From: a virus
IMG/VR virus record: IMGVR_UViG_3300042453_000037
Coordinates: 1 to 34,956 of that record
DNA: 34,956 bases
Strand: one strand, 5' to 3'
Shown one piece after another: positions 1 through 8,077 of this stretch. Numbering within the stretch: position 1 is the stretch's first letter; each line of letters opens with the position of its first letter. Below the pieces are notes generated by a model. The model ran no database searches. It had not been told where the DNA came from and saw only the letters and a program-made list of their open reading frames with translations. Position numbers and translations under genes: made by a program.

Positions 1-127
1 CAATTCAAGAACGGCATGATGGGCGCTGGCGTATTGGGCTTTGATGAAGTCAATATGTCTCAGTCTATCAAGCAACACACTACTGGTTCACGCAGCGCAA
101 GTGCTTCTACATTGGTTAAGACCCCCG
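1..127. repeat. Terminal direct repeat, copy 1 (contig ends overlap)
   Basis: Bases 1-127 are identical to 34830-34956. Both copies lie in the same frame of the capsid gene, so joining the ends restores one uninterrupted 403-codon gene. A length of exactly 127 is a common assembly k-mer size, so this is most likely an assembly overlap that marks a circular or circularly permuted genome rather than a biological terminal repeat. The unique genome length is then 34,829 bp. Confidence 0.95.
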
Positions 128-645
128 GCGTTACTTCCGAAGGTTCTTCTACCATCTTGTTGGAACAAGGCTCTGTGACTACCACCATCAAAGCTGGTGA
201 CGTGTTCACTATCAGTGCTTGCAATGCAGTCAACCCACAGACCCGTGAAACCACTGGTTCCTTGTTCCAATTCGTAGCCTTGGCTGATGCCACTGCTGTG
301 TCGGGTACTTGGACTGTGACCGTTGCTCCTATGTACTCTGCAAATACTGCTTTGGCTACTATGGATGCTTTGCCTGCAACTGGCGGCACTGTAACCTTTG
401 TTGGTACTGCTTCTACTGCATACGCACAGAACTTGGTCTATCACAAAGATGCGATCACCTTCGCTACTGCTGACTTGTTGCTGCCTCAAGGCGTTGACAT
501 GGCTTCACGTGCGGTTCATAACGGTATCAGCTTGCGTGTTGTGCGCCAGTACGATATTAACAATGACCGTATGCCTTGCCGTATTGACGTTTTGTACGGT
601 TACAGCACCATCCGTCCACAGATGGCTTGCCGTATCTGGGGCTAA
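1..645 (+). CDS. Major capsid (coat) protein, C-terminal part
   Basis: This is the 3' part of the coat gene that begins at 34263. Base 1 is the first base of a codon, and the reading frame continues exactly from base 34829, giving 403 residues in total. P22 coat gp5 is 430 residues, so the size suits the family. The place in the order portal, scaffold, coat, gp4-like, gp10-like supports the call. The protein forms the procapsid shell on the scaffold. The gene ends at a TAA followed six bases later by a strong hairpin terminator. The P22-like identity rests on gene order and general sequence character, not on an alignment. Confidence 0.88.
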   Translation, partial: QFKNGMMGAGVLGFDEVNMSQSIKQHTTGSRSASASTLVKTPGVTSEGSSTILLEQGSVTTTIKAGDVFTISACNAVNPQTRETTGSLFQFVALADATAVSGTWTVTVAPMYSANTALATMDALPATGGTVTFVGTASTAYAQNLVYHKDAITFATADLLLPQGVDMASRAVHNGISLRVVRQYDINNDRMPCRIDVLYGYSTIRPQMACRIWG

Positions 646-651
646 ACAAAT

Positions 652-671
652 GGGGCTTCGGCCCCGTTTTT
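652..671 (+). terminator. Rho-independent terminator after the coat gene
   Basis: A GGGGC stem (652-656), a TTCG tetraloop (657-660), a GCCCC stem (661-665), one G and then five T residues (667-671). The UUCG loop is exceptionally stable. It probably separates very high coat expression from the downstream genes, with some read-through. Confidence 0.85.
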
Positions 672-699
672 CGTATTAACATTTTTAAGGAAAATTATC

Positions 700-1107
700 A
701 TGGCTCTCCCTAATGGCGCAGGTGGTTATCAAGTTGGTGCAGGCAATCGATCAGAAACTGTCATGGGCGCAATGGCTGTCCCTCAAACGGCTACTGCTAC
801 TGCAACCTTAACAGCAGCGCAAATTGTTAACGCAATGTTGGTGGCTAACCCATCTACATCTGCTGCAACATACACGCTGCCTTTGGGAACTGCAATTGAC
901 ACTGCTGTTCCTAACGCTACTGTTGGTAGCACTTTTGACTTGGCAATCGTCAACATCGGCACTTCTTCTGGTGCGGTGACATTGGCTGTTAACACTGGTG
1001 TAACCGATGGCGGCAACGCTTTGGTTGCTATCGCTGTGACAACTAGCCAGTTGTTCCGCTTCCGCAAGACTGGCGAAGGCACTTACGTTGTGTATCGCTT
1101 GGGCTAA
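700..1107 (+). CDS. Probable capsid decoration or head-surface protein
   Basis: A 135-residue protein rich in Ala, Thr and Val, with a long alternating beta-type pattern and few charges. It is encoded directly after the coat gene and between two hairpin terminators. Short beta-rich proteins of this composition directly after the coat gene are typically capsid decoration proteins. The ending (FRKTGEGTYVVYRLG) resembles the last strand of such proteins. A ribosome binding site (AAGGAAAA) precedes the ATG. The role is inferred from position and composition; no motif proves it. Confidence 0.6.
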   Translation: MALPNGAGGYQVGAGNRSETVMGAMAVPQTATATATLTAAQIVNAMLVANPSTSAATYTLPLGTAIDTAVPNATVGSTFDLAIVNIGTSSGAVTLAVNTGVTDGGNALVAIAVTTSQLFRFRKTGEGTYVVYRLG

Positions 1108-1114
1108 ACCAAAT

Positions 1115-1130
1115 AGGGGCTTCGGCCCCT
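1115..1130 (+). terminator. Hairpin after the decoration-like gene
   Basis: AGGGGC (1115-1120), TTCG loop (1121-1124), GCCCCT (1125-1130). The stem-loop core is the same as the terminator at 652, but it is followed by GTTCTT rather than a clean T run. It is probably a weaker terminator or an mRNA 3'-end stabiliser. Confidence 0.65.
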
Positions 1131-1149
1131 GTTCTTAAAGGAATAAATC

Positions 1150-1371
1150 ATGCCTACAAATAGTAAACCGATTGGTGTTGCGTATGAAGACCCGCAATTG
1201 GACGGCGCAATCATGGGTAAAACCGGAGGAACTGCTGGTTTTTACGGTACTACCCCGATTGTTCAAGCTGCTGCAATTACGGCTGTCTCTAATACCGCAA
1301 GTGGTACTGAGTTGGCAACCGCCATTAACGCACTTCGCACTGCGTTGAAAAACCTCGGCATCACTGCCTAA
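1150..1371 (+). CDS. Small head- or fibre-associated protein with KPIGVAY N-terminus
   Basis: 73 residues. The N-terminus (KPIGVAYEDPQLDGAIMG) matches the start of the 153-residue protein at 28650 in a KPIGVAYxDxxxDGxIxGxT pattern. Similar openings occur in phage structural proteins, so it may be a particle-binding segment. The rest is Ala/Thr-rich and ends in a predicted helix. An AAAGGA ribosome site lies before the ATG. It sits in its own unit between two hairpins in the coat-proximal region. The exact function is unknown. Confidence 0.65.
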   Translation: MPTNSKPIGVAYEDPQLDGAIMGKTGGTAGFYGTTPIVQAAAITAVSNTASGTELATAINALRTALKNLGITA

Positions 1372-1374
1372 ATT

Positions 1375-1401
1375 AAAAGGGGGCGTAAAAACCCCCTTTT
1401 T
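1375..1401. terminator. Hairpin terminator, symmetrical A/T flanks
   Basis: AAAAGGGGG (1375-1383) pairs with CCCCCTTTT (1392-1400) around an 8-base loop, followed by one more T. The A run and the T run make it capable of working in both directions. It lies between the 1150 and 1405 genes. Confidence 0.75.
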
Positions 1402-1404
1402 CCT

Positions 1405-1611
1405 ATGAACATTTATCTCTCTCATCCCGTCCACGGACGCAAAGTTGCCACTATGGAACTTGAAGCCGTTTACGATGAAACAAACGGCTGGACGCGGTAT
1501 ACTCTAGATACGCCCTCGGAATCCGAAGATGCGGCCCCTGTGAATGCACTGGGAACAAAGCGCAAATATGTTCGCAAAGTAGAAACTGAGACTGCAACCG
1601 AAGGGATTTAA
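1405..1611 (+). CDS. Small phage protein in head-tail region, function unknown
   Basis: 68 residues with an acidic middle and a basic tail (KRKYVRKVE). The segment HPVHGRKVATMELEAVYDE followed by NGWTRY looks like a compact conserved phage family often found near capsid genes, but I cannot name a function. There is no evident Shine-Dalgarno before the ATG, which follows the terminator by only three bases, so translation may need read-through mRNA or the real start may differ. The stop is two bases before the gp4-like gene. Confidence 0.6.
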   Translation: MNIYLSHPVHGRKVATMELEAVYDETNGWTRYTLDTPSESEDAAPVNALGTKRKYVRKVETETATEGI

Positions 1612-1613
1612 TT

Positions 1614-2327
1614 ATGGCAACCACCGCTGGCGATCAAATCAATCGGGCGCTTCGGCTGCTCGGCGTGCTTGCCGAAGGTGAAACGCCATCCGCAGCGACA
1701 TCGCAAGATGGACTGACTGCGCTAAATCAGATGATTGACTCGTGGAATACAGAACGTCTATCTGTATTCTGCACCCAAGATCAAATCTTTACATGGCCTG
1801 CGGGGGAGATTACTCGCACGCTTGGCCCAAGTGGTGATTTTGTAGGCAATCGCCCAGTCTTGTTTGACGATGCTACCTATTACCGTGACGCAGGCACAAA
1901 TGTGTCTTTTGGCATCAAGTTTATCAATCAGCAGCAGTACGATGGCATTGCCGTTAAAACTGTAACGTCAACGTATCCACAGGTCATTTTTGTCAACATG
2001 ACCTACCCTGACGCTACGATGACGGTGTACCCAAAGCCCACAAGGGACTTGGAGTGGCACTTCATTTCGGTTCAAGAACTGAGCAACCCAGCCGTACTGA
2101 CAACTAATCTGACATTCCCACCAGGCTACCTGCGTGCGTTTGTCTACAACTTGGCAATGGAGATTGCACCTGAGTTTGGTGTTGAACCCAGCCCCCAAGT
2201 CACTCGTATTGCCATGACCAGCAAGCGCAACTTGAAACGCATCAACAACCCTGATGACATCATGTCCATGCCTTACTCACTCATAGCAACTCGTCAACGC
2301 TTCAACGTCTATGCGGGTAACTACTAA
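1614..2327 (+). CDS. P22 gp4-like tail accessory / head completion protein
   Basis: 237 residues. The opening (AGDQINRALRLLGVLAEGE) and the segment DGLTALNQMIDSWN are typical of the P22 gp4 family, which forms a ring below the portal and starts tail assembly after DNA packaging. It is longer than P22 gp4 (166 residues), as in many relatives. It is followed with a one-base TAATG overlap by the gp10-like gene, the same pairing as in P22. Family assignment is from recalled motif and gene order. Confidence 0.8.
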   Translation: MATTAGDQINRALRLLGVLAEGETPSAATSQDGLTALNQMIDSWNTERLSVFCTQDQIFTWPAGEITRTLGPSGDFVGNRPVLFDDATYYRDAGTNVSFGIKFINQQQYDGIAVKTVTSTYPQVIFVNMTYPDATMTVYPKPTRDLEWHFISVQELSNPAVLTTNLTFPPGYLRAFVYNLAMEIAPEFGVEPSPQVTRIAMTSKRNLKRINNPDDIMSMPYSLIATRQRFNVYAGNY

Positions 2328-3775
2328 TGCAAACACCGATTCTGGGCGCGTCATATGTCGCACGCAGTATCAACGCTGCGGATAACCGACTTGTAAACCT
2401 TTTTCCAGAGGCTACCGCCGATGGTGGCAAGACTGCGGGATTCTTTAACCGTACACCAGGCTTAAAGTTCCAGCAAGCCATAGGCACTGGCCCTATTCGG
2501 GCGCTATGGGCGCACCAGACCAACGGCAGTGACTTCTATGTTGTATCGGGTACTGAGTTCTACAAAGTCACTGGGTTAACCGCTACACCCACCAAATTGG
2601 GTGATGTGACTGGGACTGGCCCAGTGTCGATTGCTGACAACGGCACACAGATGTTCTTGGCCTGCAATCCTGACGGGTTTATCTACAACGAAGTTACCAA
2701 TGTATTTGCCAAGATCACCGACCCTGACTTTACAGGTGCGGTGACTGTGGGCTACCTAGATGGATACTTTGTCTACAACGAACCCAACTCCCAAAAGGTG
2801 TGGGTAACTGAATTGCTAGATGGTACTTCGGTTGACCCGCTTGACTTTGCGTCTGCTGAAGGCTCACCAGACGGCTTGGTTGCGATCAACATTGACCACC
2901 GAGAAGCGTGGCTGTTTGGTACTGATTCGATTGAGGTCTGGTATGACGCTGGACTGGCTGACTTCCCCTTAACGCGCATCCAAGGGGCTTTTAACGAAAT
3001 TGGATGTGTAGCTGCATTCTCCATTGCAAAGCTAGACAATGCCCTATTCTGGCTTGGCACGGATGCCCGTGGACAAGGAATCGTTTACCGCGCCAACGGC
3101 TACACAGGCGTTAGAGTTTCTACCCATGCCATTGAGTACGCCATTGCCCAGTACGGCAACATCTCAGACGCTGTGGCCTACACCTACCAGCAAGAGGGTC
3201 ACGCCTTCTATGTGCTGACATTCCCTACTGGTGATGCCACTTGGGTCTACGATGTGTCTACCCAAGCGTGGCATGAACGTGCTGGCTGGAACACTGCCCT
3301 TGGTGAATTTACTCGCCATCGTAGCAACTGCCAATGTAACTTTGGCGGCAACACGGTAGTCGGTGACTATGAGAACGGCAATATCTACACCCTTGACCTT
3401 GAGGTCTATGCTGACAATGGCGGCATCCAGAAGTGGTTGCGGTCATGGAGAGCATTGCCAACTGGCGCAAATAACCTCAAGCGCACAGCGCAGCACAGCC
3501 TTCAACTTGATTGTGAGTCGGGTACTGGCTTAGTCACAGGCCAAGGCAGCGACCCTGAGATCATGCTGCGCTTTTCTGACGATGGTGGTCACACATGGTC
3601 CAACGAGCATCTAAGCAAAATGGGCAAGATCGGCGAGTATTACCGCCGTGTTTTTTGGCGCAGACTCGGCATGACCCTCAAGCTGCGTGACCGTGTTTAC
3701 GAAATATCGCAGACTGACCCAGTTAAGGCGGTCATCATGGGTGCTGAATTAGTAATTAGTCCCACCAACGCCTAA
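2327..3775 (+). CDS. P22 gp10-like packaged-DNA stabilisation protein (tail hub)
   Basis: 482 residues; P22 gp10 is 472. The start (GASYVARSINAADNRLVNLF followed by PE) is the characteristic opening of the phage stabilisation family, and the body alternates short beta strands with Gly/Asp turns as expected of its beta-propeller. In P22 it binds the gp4 ring, holds packaged DNA in and carries the tailspikes and needle. The gene overlaps both neighbours by one base (TAATG), implying translational coupling. Confidence 0.85.
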   Translation: MQTPILGASYVARSINAADNRLVNLFPEATADGGKTAGFFNRTPGLKFQQAIGTGPIRALWAHQTNGSDFYVVSGTEFYKVTGLTATPTKLGDVTGTGPVSIADNGTQMFLACNPDGFIYNEVTNVFAKITDPDFTGAVTVGYLDGYFVYNEPNSQKVWVTELLDGTSVDPLDFASAEGSPDGLVAINIDHREAWLFGTDSIEVWYDAGLADFPLTRIQGAFNEIGCVAAFSIAKLDNALFWLGTDARGQGIVYRANGYTGVRVSTHAIEYAIAQYGNISDAVAYTYQQEGHAFYVLTFPTGDATWVYDVSTQAWHERAGWNTALGEFTRHRSNCQCNFGGNTVVGDYENGNIYTLDLEVYADNGGIQKWLRSWRALPTGANNLKRTAQHSLQLDCESGTGLVTGQGSDPEIMLRFSDDGGHTWSNEHLSKMGKIGEYYRRVFWRRLGMTLKLRDRVYEISQTDPVKAVIMGAELVISPTNA

Positions 3776-5196
3776 TGGCTACAACGCCTAATATCACCCA
3801 AATCACGGCCCCCCGTGTCCCCTTGATTGATCCTCGCACGGGGTTAATGTCAAGAGAGTGGTATCGGTTTTTTTATAACCAGTATGTGATTACTGGAAAC
3901 GGTACTGGGATTACGCCCGTTGCCAGTGGTGGTACAGGCTTGAGTGCTATTCCTACCAACGGTCAATTGTTGATTGGTAACGGATCAGGGTATACCCTAA
4001 ACACCTTGGGCGCTGGTACTGGCATCACCGTTACAAATGGGGCTGGGACAATCGTTGTTGCCAACTCGGGGGTTTTAAGCTATTCGGCGGGTACAACAGG
4101 GCTAACTCCATCAACAACCACCACTGGCAACGTGGTGCTGGGCGGCACATTGATTGCAGCCAATGGCGGCACTGGGTTTGCCTCTTACGCCGTTGGCGAT
4201 TTAATATACGCAGACACCACTACTACATTTGCAAAACTGTCAATTGGGACAACAGGTCAGGCACTTGTGTCAAATGGTACTGCGCCAGTTTGGGGTGCGG
4301 TTGGTATCAGTGGTGGCGGCACAGGGCAAACGACTGCCTCTGCTGCTTTTAATGCGTTGTCCCCAATAACGACAACTGGCGACTTAATTATCGGGAACGG
4401 TACAAATAGCGCAACTCGGCTTCCCATTGGCACAAATGGATATGTATTGACATCCAACGGCACAACAGCCACTTGGTCTGTCAGTGGTGGCGGGGTAACA
4501 TCGTTTAGTGCGGGAACAACAGGGCTTACACCTAGCACCGCAACAACGGGTGCTGTGACTCTTGCTGGAACACTTGCCGTGGCAAACGGTGGCACAGGTG
4601 TTACAACATCTACTGGTTCGGGCAATGTTGTTCTATCTACAAGCCCCACAATTACGACCCCAACAATAAGCCAGTTAACAAGTGCTTCAGCAACAAGTCT
4701 TGTCTTGCAAAGTGCAGGGACAACAGCGTTAACACTAGACACCTCGCAAAATGCCACCTTTGCTGGCTCTGTTAAGCCCTTATCGACAAGTGGAATTATT
4801 GGGACAACAACAAATAACAACGCCAATGCAGGGTCTGTTGGCGAGTATGTCTCCTCTAGTGTTACGGGTGTAAGCCTTAACACCACCGCAGCAAATGCAA
4901 CCTCAATTTCTTTAACGGCTGGGGACTGGGATGCTAGGATAGTGTTGTCTTCGGGCGGCGCTAGTGCCACTTGTACCGCCGTGCTTATAGCAATCAACAC
5001 AATTTCTGGCGATGTCGGTACTCAGAGTGTTGACAATTTGTGGGTTGCCGCCGATGTTGTTAATGGTTTGGTGGGTGGGGCATTCACTAAAAGAATCTCC
5101 CTTTCGTCTACAACAACGGTTTATGCTATTGCAAGAACAGCGGGTGGGACTTGTACCTTTACCGCAGTCACACTAAGCGCAAGGAGAATACGATGA
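3775..5196 (+). CDS. Tail fibre / tail appendage protein with GGTG repeats
   Basis: 473 residues. A short N-terminal segment (residues 1-45, including PLIDPRTGLMSREWYRFFYN) is the usual particle-attachment opening of this fibre type. A long Gly/Thr/Ser region follows with repeated GGTG elements (SGGTGL, NGGTGF, GGGTGQ, NGGTGV), and then a C-terminal domain (about 355-473) that probably contacts the receptor. Two 32-residue units, at 4081-4176 and 4504-4599, are clear internal duplicates. It occupies the place of the P22 tail needle gene, but I see no needle-like coiled coil. Confidence 0.75.
   Translation: MATTPNITQITAPRVPLIDPRTGLMSREWYRFFYNQYVITGNGTGITPVASGGTGLSAIPTNGQLLIGNGSGYTLNTLGAGTGITVTNGAGTIVVANSGVLSYSAGTTGLTPSTTTTGNVVLGGTLIAANGGTGFASYAVGDLIYADTTTTFAKLSIGTTGQALVSNGTAPVWGAVGISGGGTGQTTASAAFNALSPITTTGDLIIGNGTNSATRLPIGTNGYVLTSNGTTATWSVSGGGVTSFSAGTTGLTPSTATTGAVTLAGTLAVANGGTGVTTSTGSGNVVLSTSPTITTPTISQLTSASATSLVLQSAGTTALTLDTSQNATFAGSVKPLSTSGIIGTTTNNNANAGSVGEYVSSSVTGVSLNTTAANATSISLTAGDWDARIVLSSGGASATCTAVLIAINTISGDVGTQSVDNLWVAADVVNGLVGGAFTKRISLSSTTTVYAIARTAGGTCTFTAVTLSARRIR
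4081..4176 (+). repeat. Internal fibre repeat, copy 1
   Basis: Encodes a 32-residue unit with SAGTTGLTPST near its start and ANGGTG at its end. It is repeated with substitutions at 4504-4599 in the same frame, which suggests duplication of a fibre shaft module. Confidence 0.75.
4504..4599 (+). repeat. Internal fibre repeat, copy 2
   Basis: Second copy of the 32-residue unit at 4081-4176, again containing SAGTTGLTPST and ending ANGGTG. The DNA has drifted more than the protein, so the duplication is not recent. Confidence 0.75.
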
Positions 5197-5378
5197 GGTA
5201 CGCAATAGCCCGTCAAGATGGATTGACTGAGGTTCGGGAAGATGAGTACGGCCTACCTGATGGCGCAATTGAGTTAAATGACCAACAATATCGTCAACTG
5301 ACAAGCGGTGACTATATGTTGGAAAATGGCTTAATAGTGGATAATCCCAACAAACAACCTGCTTTTGGAACAAACTGA
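5193..5378 (+). CDS. Small acidic protein following the fibre gene
   Basis: 61 residues. The start at 5193 is chosen because an AAGGAG site stands 7 bases upstream and the ATG overlaps the fibre stop in an ATGA. An in-frame ATG further upstream lies inside the fibre gene without such a site. The protein is acidic and ends in NPNKQPAFGTN. A place right after a fibre gene fits a fibre chaperone or accessory, but no motif proves it. Confidence 0.6.
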   Translation: MRYAIARQDGLTEVREDEYGLPDGAIELNDQQYRQLTSGDYMLENGLIVDNPNKQPAFGTN

Positions 5379-5908
5379 TGCAAGTCACTTACGGTAAAGG
5401 TTTTGAGGTTGCGCCAAACGCTCCAGTAAAGGTGCGTTTTCGTGAGGCTATTCTTACCGTGCAGGATGGAATGCAAAAGTTGATTGACGAGGGTGCTATT
5501 GAATCAAATCTTGACGACTGTGTGTTAAAGCACTACTTTACGCCAAAGGATGAGAAGTACGGCTGCTGCACCTATGCCCGTGAAATGATGATCCCAAAAG
5601 GAACATTGATCATTGGAAAGATTCATCGCCACCAGCATTTGAACTTTATTTCCAAGGGCAGGGTCAAGGTTTTTACCGAGTTTGGAGAAAAGCACCTTGA
5701 GGCCCCATGCACTTTTATCTCTGAGGTTGGGCTAAAGCGTGCGGTTTATGCTGAAGAAGATACCCTGTGGACTACGGTTCACTTGACAGAATTCGACAAA
5801 GAGGCCGAATTGGATAAAATAGAGACAGAAGTCATTGCCCCGTCTTATGACGATATGGGTTTAATCGCATCAACTGCTGCATCGCAGTTACAAGGAGAAG
5901 TATTATGA
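5378..5908 (+). CDS. Cupin-fold (RmlC-like) protein of unknown role
   Basis: 176 residues. The central part (about 70-140) has the alternating strand and turn pattern of a single cupin barrel, with metal-ligand-type histidines in IHRHQHLNFISKG and a later GLKRAVYAEED segment matching the second cupin motif. It also has a cysteine pair in YGCCTY. The start overlaps the previous stop (TGATG) and the end overlaps the next gene by four bases. Enzymatic activity cannot be inferred; it could be an assembly factor or a small-molecule-binding protein of the particle. Confidence 0.6.
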   Translation: MQVTYGKGFEVAPNAPVKVRFREAILTVQDGMQKLIDEGAIESNLDDCVLKHYFTPKDEKYGCCTYAREMMIPKGTLIIGKIHRHQHLNFISKGRVKVFTEFGEKHLEAPCTFISEVGLKRAVYAEEDTLWTTVHLTEFDKEAELDKIETEVIAPSYDDMGLIASTAASQLQGEVL

Positions 5909-6624
5909 CATGGGGCGTTGTAGCAACAATAGGTGGGAATTTATATAGCGCATCCGAAAACCGTAAAGCGGCATCACAGGCCGCTGACGCAGCAACTAGG
6001 GGTAGGGAAGAGTCAATGGCTTTTCAGCGTGAGATGCTAGACAAACAACTAGGATTGACCGCCCCTTATCGTGAAGGTGGTGCTACTGCCCAAAATAAAT
6101 TGATGGAACTTTTGGGTATTGGCACTAACACTGGGGGTGCTGAGTATGGTAAGTACGGTAAAGATTTTGGGATGTCTGACTTTGTTACTGACCCGGGATA
6201 CCTTTTTAGGTTAACTGAAGGTCAAAAAGCTATTGACCGCAGTGCTGCTGCCCGTGGTGGTACGCAATCTGGTGCGGCACTTAAAGCAGCAACTCGATAC
6301 GGTCAGCAAGCAGGTTCGCAGGAATACGGTAATGCGTATGAGCGCTATAACACTAACCGCACCAATCGGCTTGCACCTCTTGGCAGCATAGCCACTATGG
6401 GTGCAAATGCTGCTACCAATAACGCTACTCAAGTGGGTAACTATGGCACAAGTGGTGGCAAACTACTGACTGACACAGGTGTAGATCAAGGCAATGCTCT
6501 TTTGGCAGCACAGCGTTCTAATGCCTCGGCTTACGGTGATGTTGCAAAAAGTTTAGGCAGCATGGATTTTTCTAAATTTAATCTTAATACTGCACCTTGG
6601 ATTGGTGGCGGTAGCGTCTGGTAA
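5905..6624 (+). CDS. P22 gp7-like DNA ejection (pilot) protein
   Basis: 239 residues. The N-terminal helix (ENRKAASQAADAATRGREES) is amphipathic, and the middle contains a GYLFRLTEGQKAIDRSAAAR segment followed by a GGTQSGAALKAATRYGQQ run, a pattern I associate with podovirus internal proteins of the gp7 type. In P22 gp7, gp20 and gp16 are ejected ahead of the DNA and form a channel across the cell envelope. Here it is the first of three consecutive genes of that kind. It overlaps the cupin gene by four bases (ATGA). Confidence 0.7.
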   Translation: MTWGVVATIGGNLYSASENRKAASQAADAATRGREESMAFQREMLDKQLGLTAPYREGGATAQNKLMELLGIGTNTGGAEYGKYGKDFGMSDFVTDPGYLFRLTEGQKAIDRSAAARGGTQSGAALKAATRYGQQAGSQEYGNAYERYNTNRTNRLAPLGSIATMGANAATNNATQVGNYGTSGGKLLTDTGVDQGNALLAAQRSNASAYGDVAKSLGSMDFSKFNLNTAPWIGGGSVW

Positions 6625-6643
6625 CTCCAGCTAAAGGAATATC

Positions 6644-8068
6644 ATGGCACTTAATTTTGACCTTCTTCAGCCTGCAAACATTCGTGAGAATTTTATGGCT
6701 GGGCGAAAAGAAGCACAGGACATGGAAACAGGTAGATTGCAACAGCAAGAAGCCCGAATGAAATTAGAAGACTTCCAGCAAAAACAAGCTGGGTTAGATA
6801 GGTTTTTGGCTAAAGCCAAAGAGCGTGGAAAAGATGGCGATCCCTTAGATATTGCAAATGATTATTACGAATGGACAGTTTCTCAGCGTAATCCCGAACT
6901 TATAACTCAAGCCATAACTTTGGCGCAAACAGCAGCGCAGCGCAAGAAATTTAATGCAATGCAGAACCCCAACCAATTGGCTGGCACTGCACGGCCTGCT
7001 GCCCCTATTGCTGGCGCACTTGGTAGTGGCACGTTTGACCCTAATGCCTCCGCACCTACCAATGCCCTTGCTCCTACGGCAGCGCCATCGGTAATGACAC
7101 CTAGCAATGCCCTTGCTTTTAGAGCAGCAGCACCCGTTGCGCCTGCAAAGGCAGATAGAGTTGCTGAAATTAAAAGCAGACTTTCTCAATTAAACGAGTT
7201 TCCTGATGTTCCACAGGCAAAAGCTGAAGCAGCACTGCTTTTGGAAGAAGTCAAACGTTTGACTACACCTCAGATTGTTGCTTCTGGCAGTTCCGTGTAC
7301 AACCCGCAAACAGGAACTTTTACGCAAGCACCTGAACGTGTAGATACTGATTTGATTCGGAATTACAACGCAGCCAAAAATGATGGATTTGTCGGTAGTA
7401 TTCTTGATTATCAGCAAAGAATTGCTGCGGCTGGTCGCGCACCTGCAACACCTTCAGCACCCGTGGCTGTTATTGGGCCAAATGGTGAAGAAATATTTGT
7501 TTCACGCGAAGAAGCACTTAGTAAAAGAATGACTCCTGCAAGTGGTGCAAGACTTAAACCAATTCCAACGCAAATCAACCAAGCAATTATTAAAAACGTC
7601 CAAACACTTAAACAGCTTGATGACACAATTGCATTGCTTGGAAAAAACCCTGATGCTACTGGTTACAAGGGATATTTGCCTAATGTGGTTCTAAGTCGCG
7701 TAGACCCAGAAGGCGTTGATGTGCGTGCTGGCATTGCGGATATTGGATCATTGGTACTGCATGAGCGAAGTGGAGCAGCGGTTACAGCAGCAGAATCTCC
7801 AAGACTGTTGCCTTTTATTCCTTTGGCAACCGATGACAACGCTACGGCAGTTAAAAAACTTAAACGTATGCGTGAAATTGCAGCGGCAGATCAATTGGGT
7901 TTGACAGAAACTTACAGCGAAGATCAAGGGTATAAAGCAAATCCGTTGGTTGGAAAAGATAAGGCTGCTCCAGCGGCTGCGCCAGCCATTCCTACAATTT
8001 ACGCAACTAATGGCAAACAACGATTGCAGTCTACTGATGGCGGCAAGAATTGGACTCCAGTTAAATAA
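6644..8068 (+). CDS. Probable internal virion / DNA ejection protein (gp20 position)
   Basis: 474 residues; P22 gp20 is 471. The first 90 residues are highly charged helix with many Gln and Lys, then comes an Ala/Pro-rich linker (about 100-170), a helical middle, and a C-terminal segment ending GKQRLQSTDGGKNWTPVK. Gene order (gp7-like, this, gp16-like) and length support the assignment. There is a good AAAGGA ribosome site. Sequence motifs alone would not identify it. Confidence 0.6.
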   Translation: MALNFDLLQPANIRENFMAGRKEAQDMETGRLQQQEARMKLEDFQQKQAGLDRFLAKAKERGKDGDPLDIANDYYEWTVSQRNPELITQAITLAQTAAQRKKFNAMQNPNQLAGTARPAAPIAGALGSGTFDPNASAPTNALAPTAAPSVMTPSNALAFRAAAPVAPAKADRVAEIKSRLSQLNEFPDVPQAKAEAALLLEEVKRLTTPQIVASGSSVYNPQTGTFTQAPERVDTDLIRNYNAAKNDGFVGSILDYQQRIAAAGRAPATPSAPVAVIGPNGEEIFVSREEALSKRMTPASGARLKPIPTQINQAIIKNVQTLKQLDDTIALLGKNPDATGYKGYLPNVVLSRVDPEGVDVRAGIADIGSLVLHERSGAAVTAAESPRLLPFIPLATDDNATAVKKLKRMREIAAADQLGLTETYSEDQGYKANPLVGKDKAAPAAAPAIPTIYATNGKQRLQSTDGGKNWTPVK

Positions 8069-8077
8069 GGAAAAATT

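Noticed and set aside
1-127. Biological direct terminal repeat
   Set aside because: Exactly 127 bases, inside a coding frame, far from terminase genes; better explained as an assembly overlap of a circular map.
4257-5000. 247-codon open frame on the minus strand
   Set aside because: It is the reverse-strand shadow of the repetitive Gly/Thr-rich fibre gene; low complexity, no ribosome site, Val/Pro-rich.
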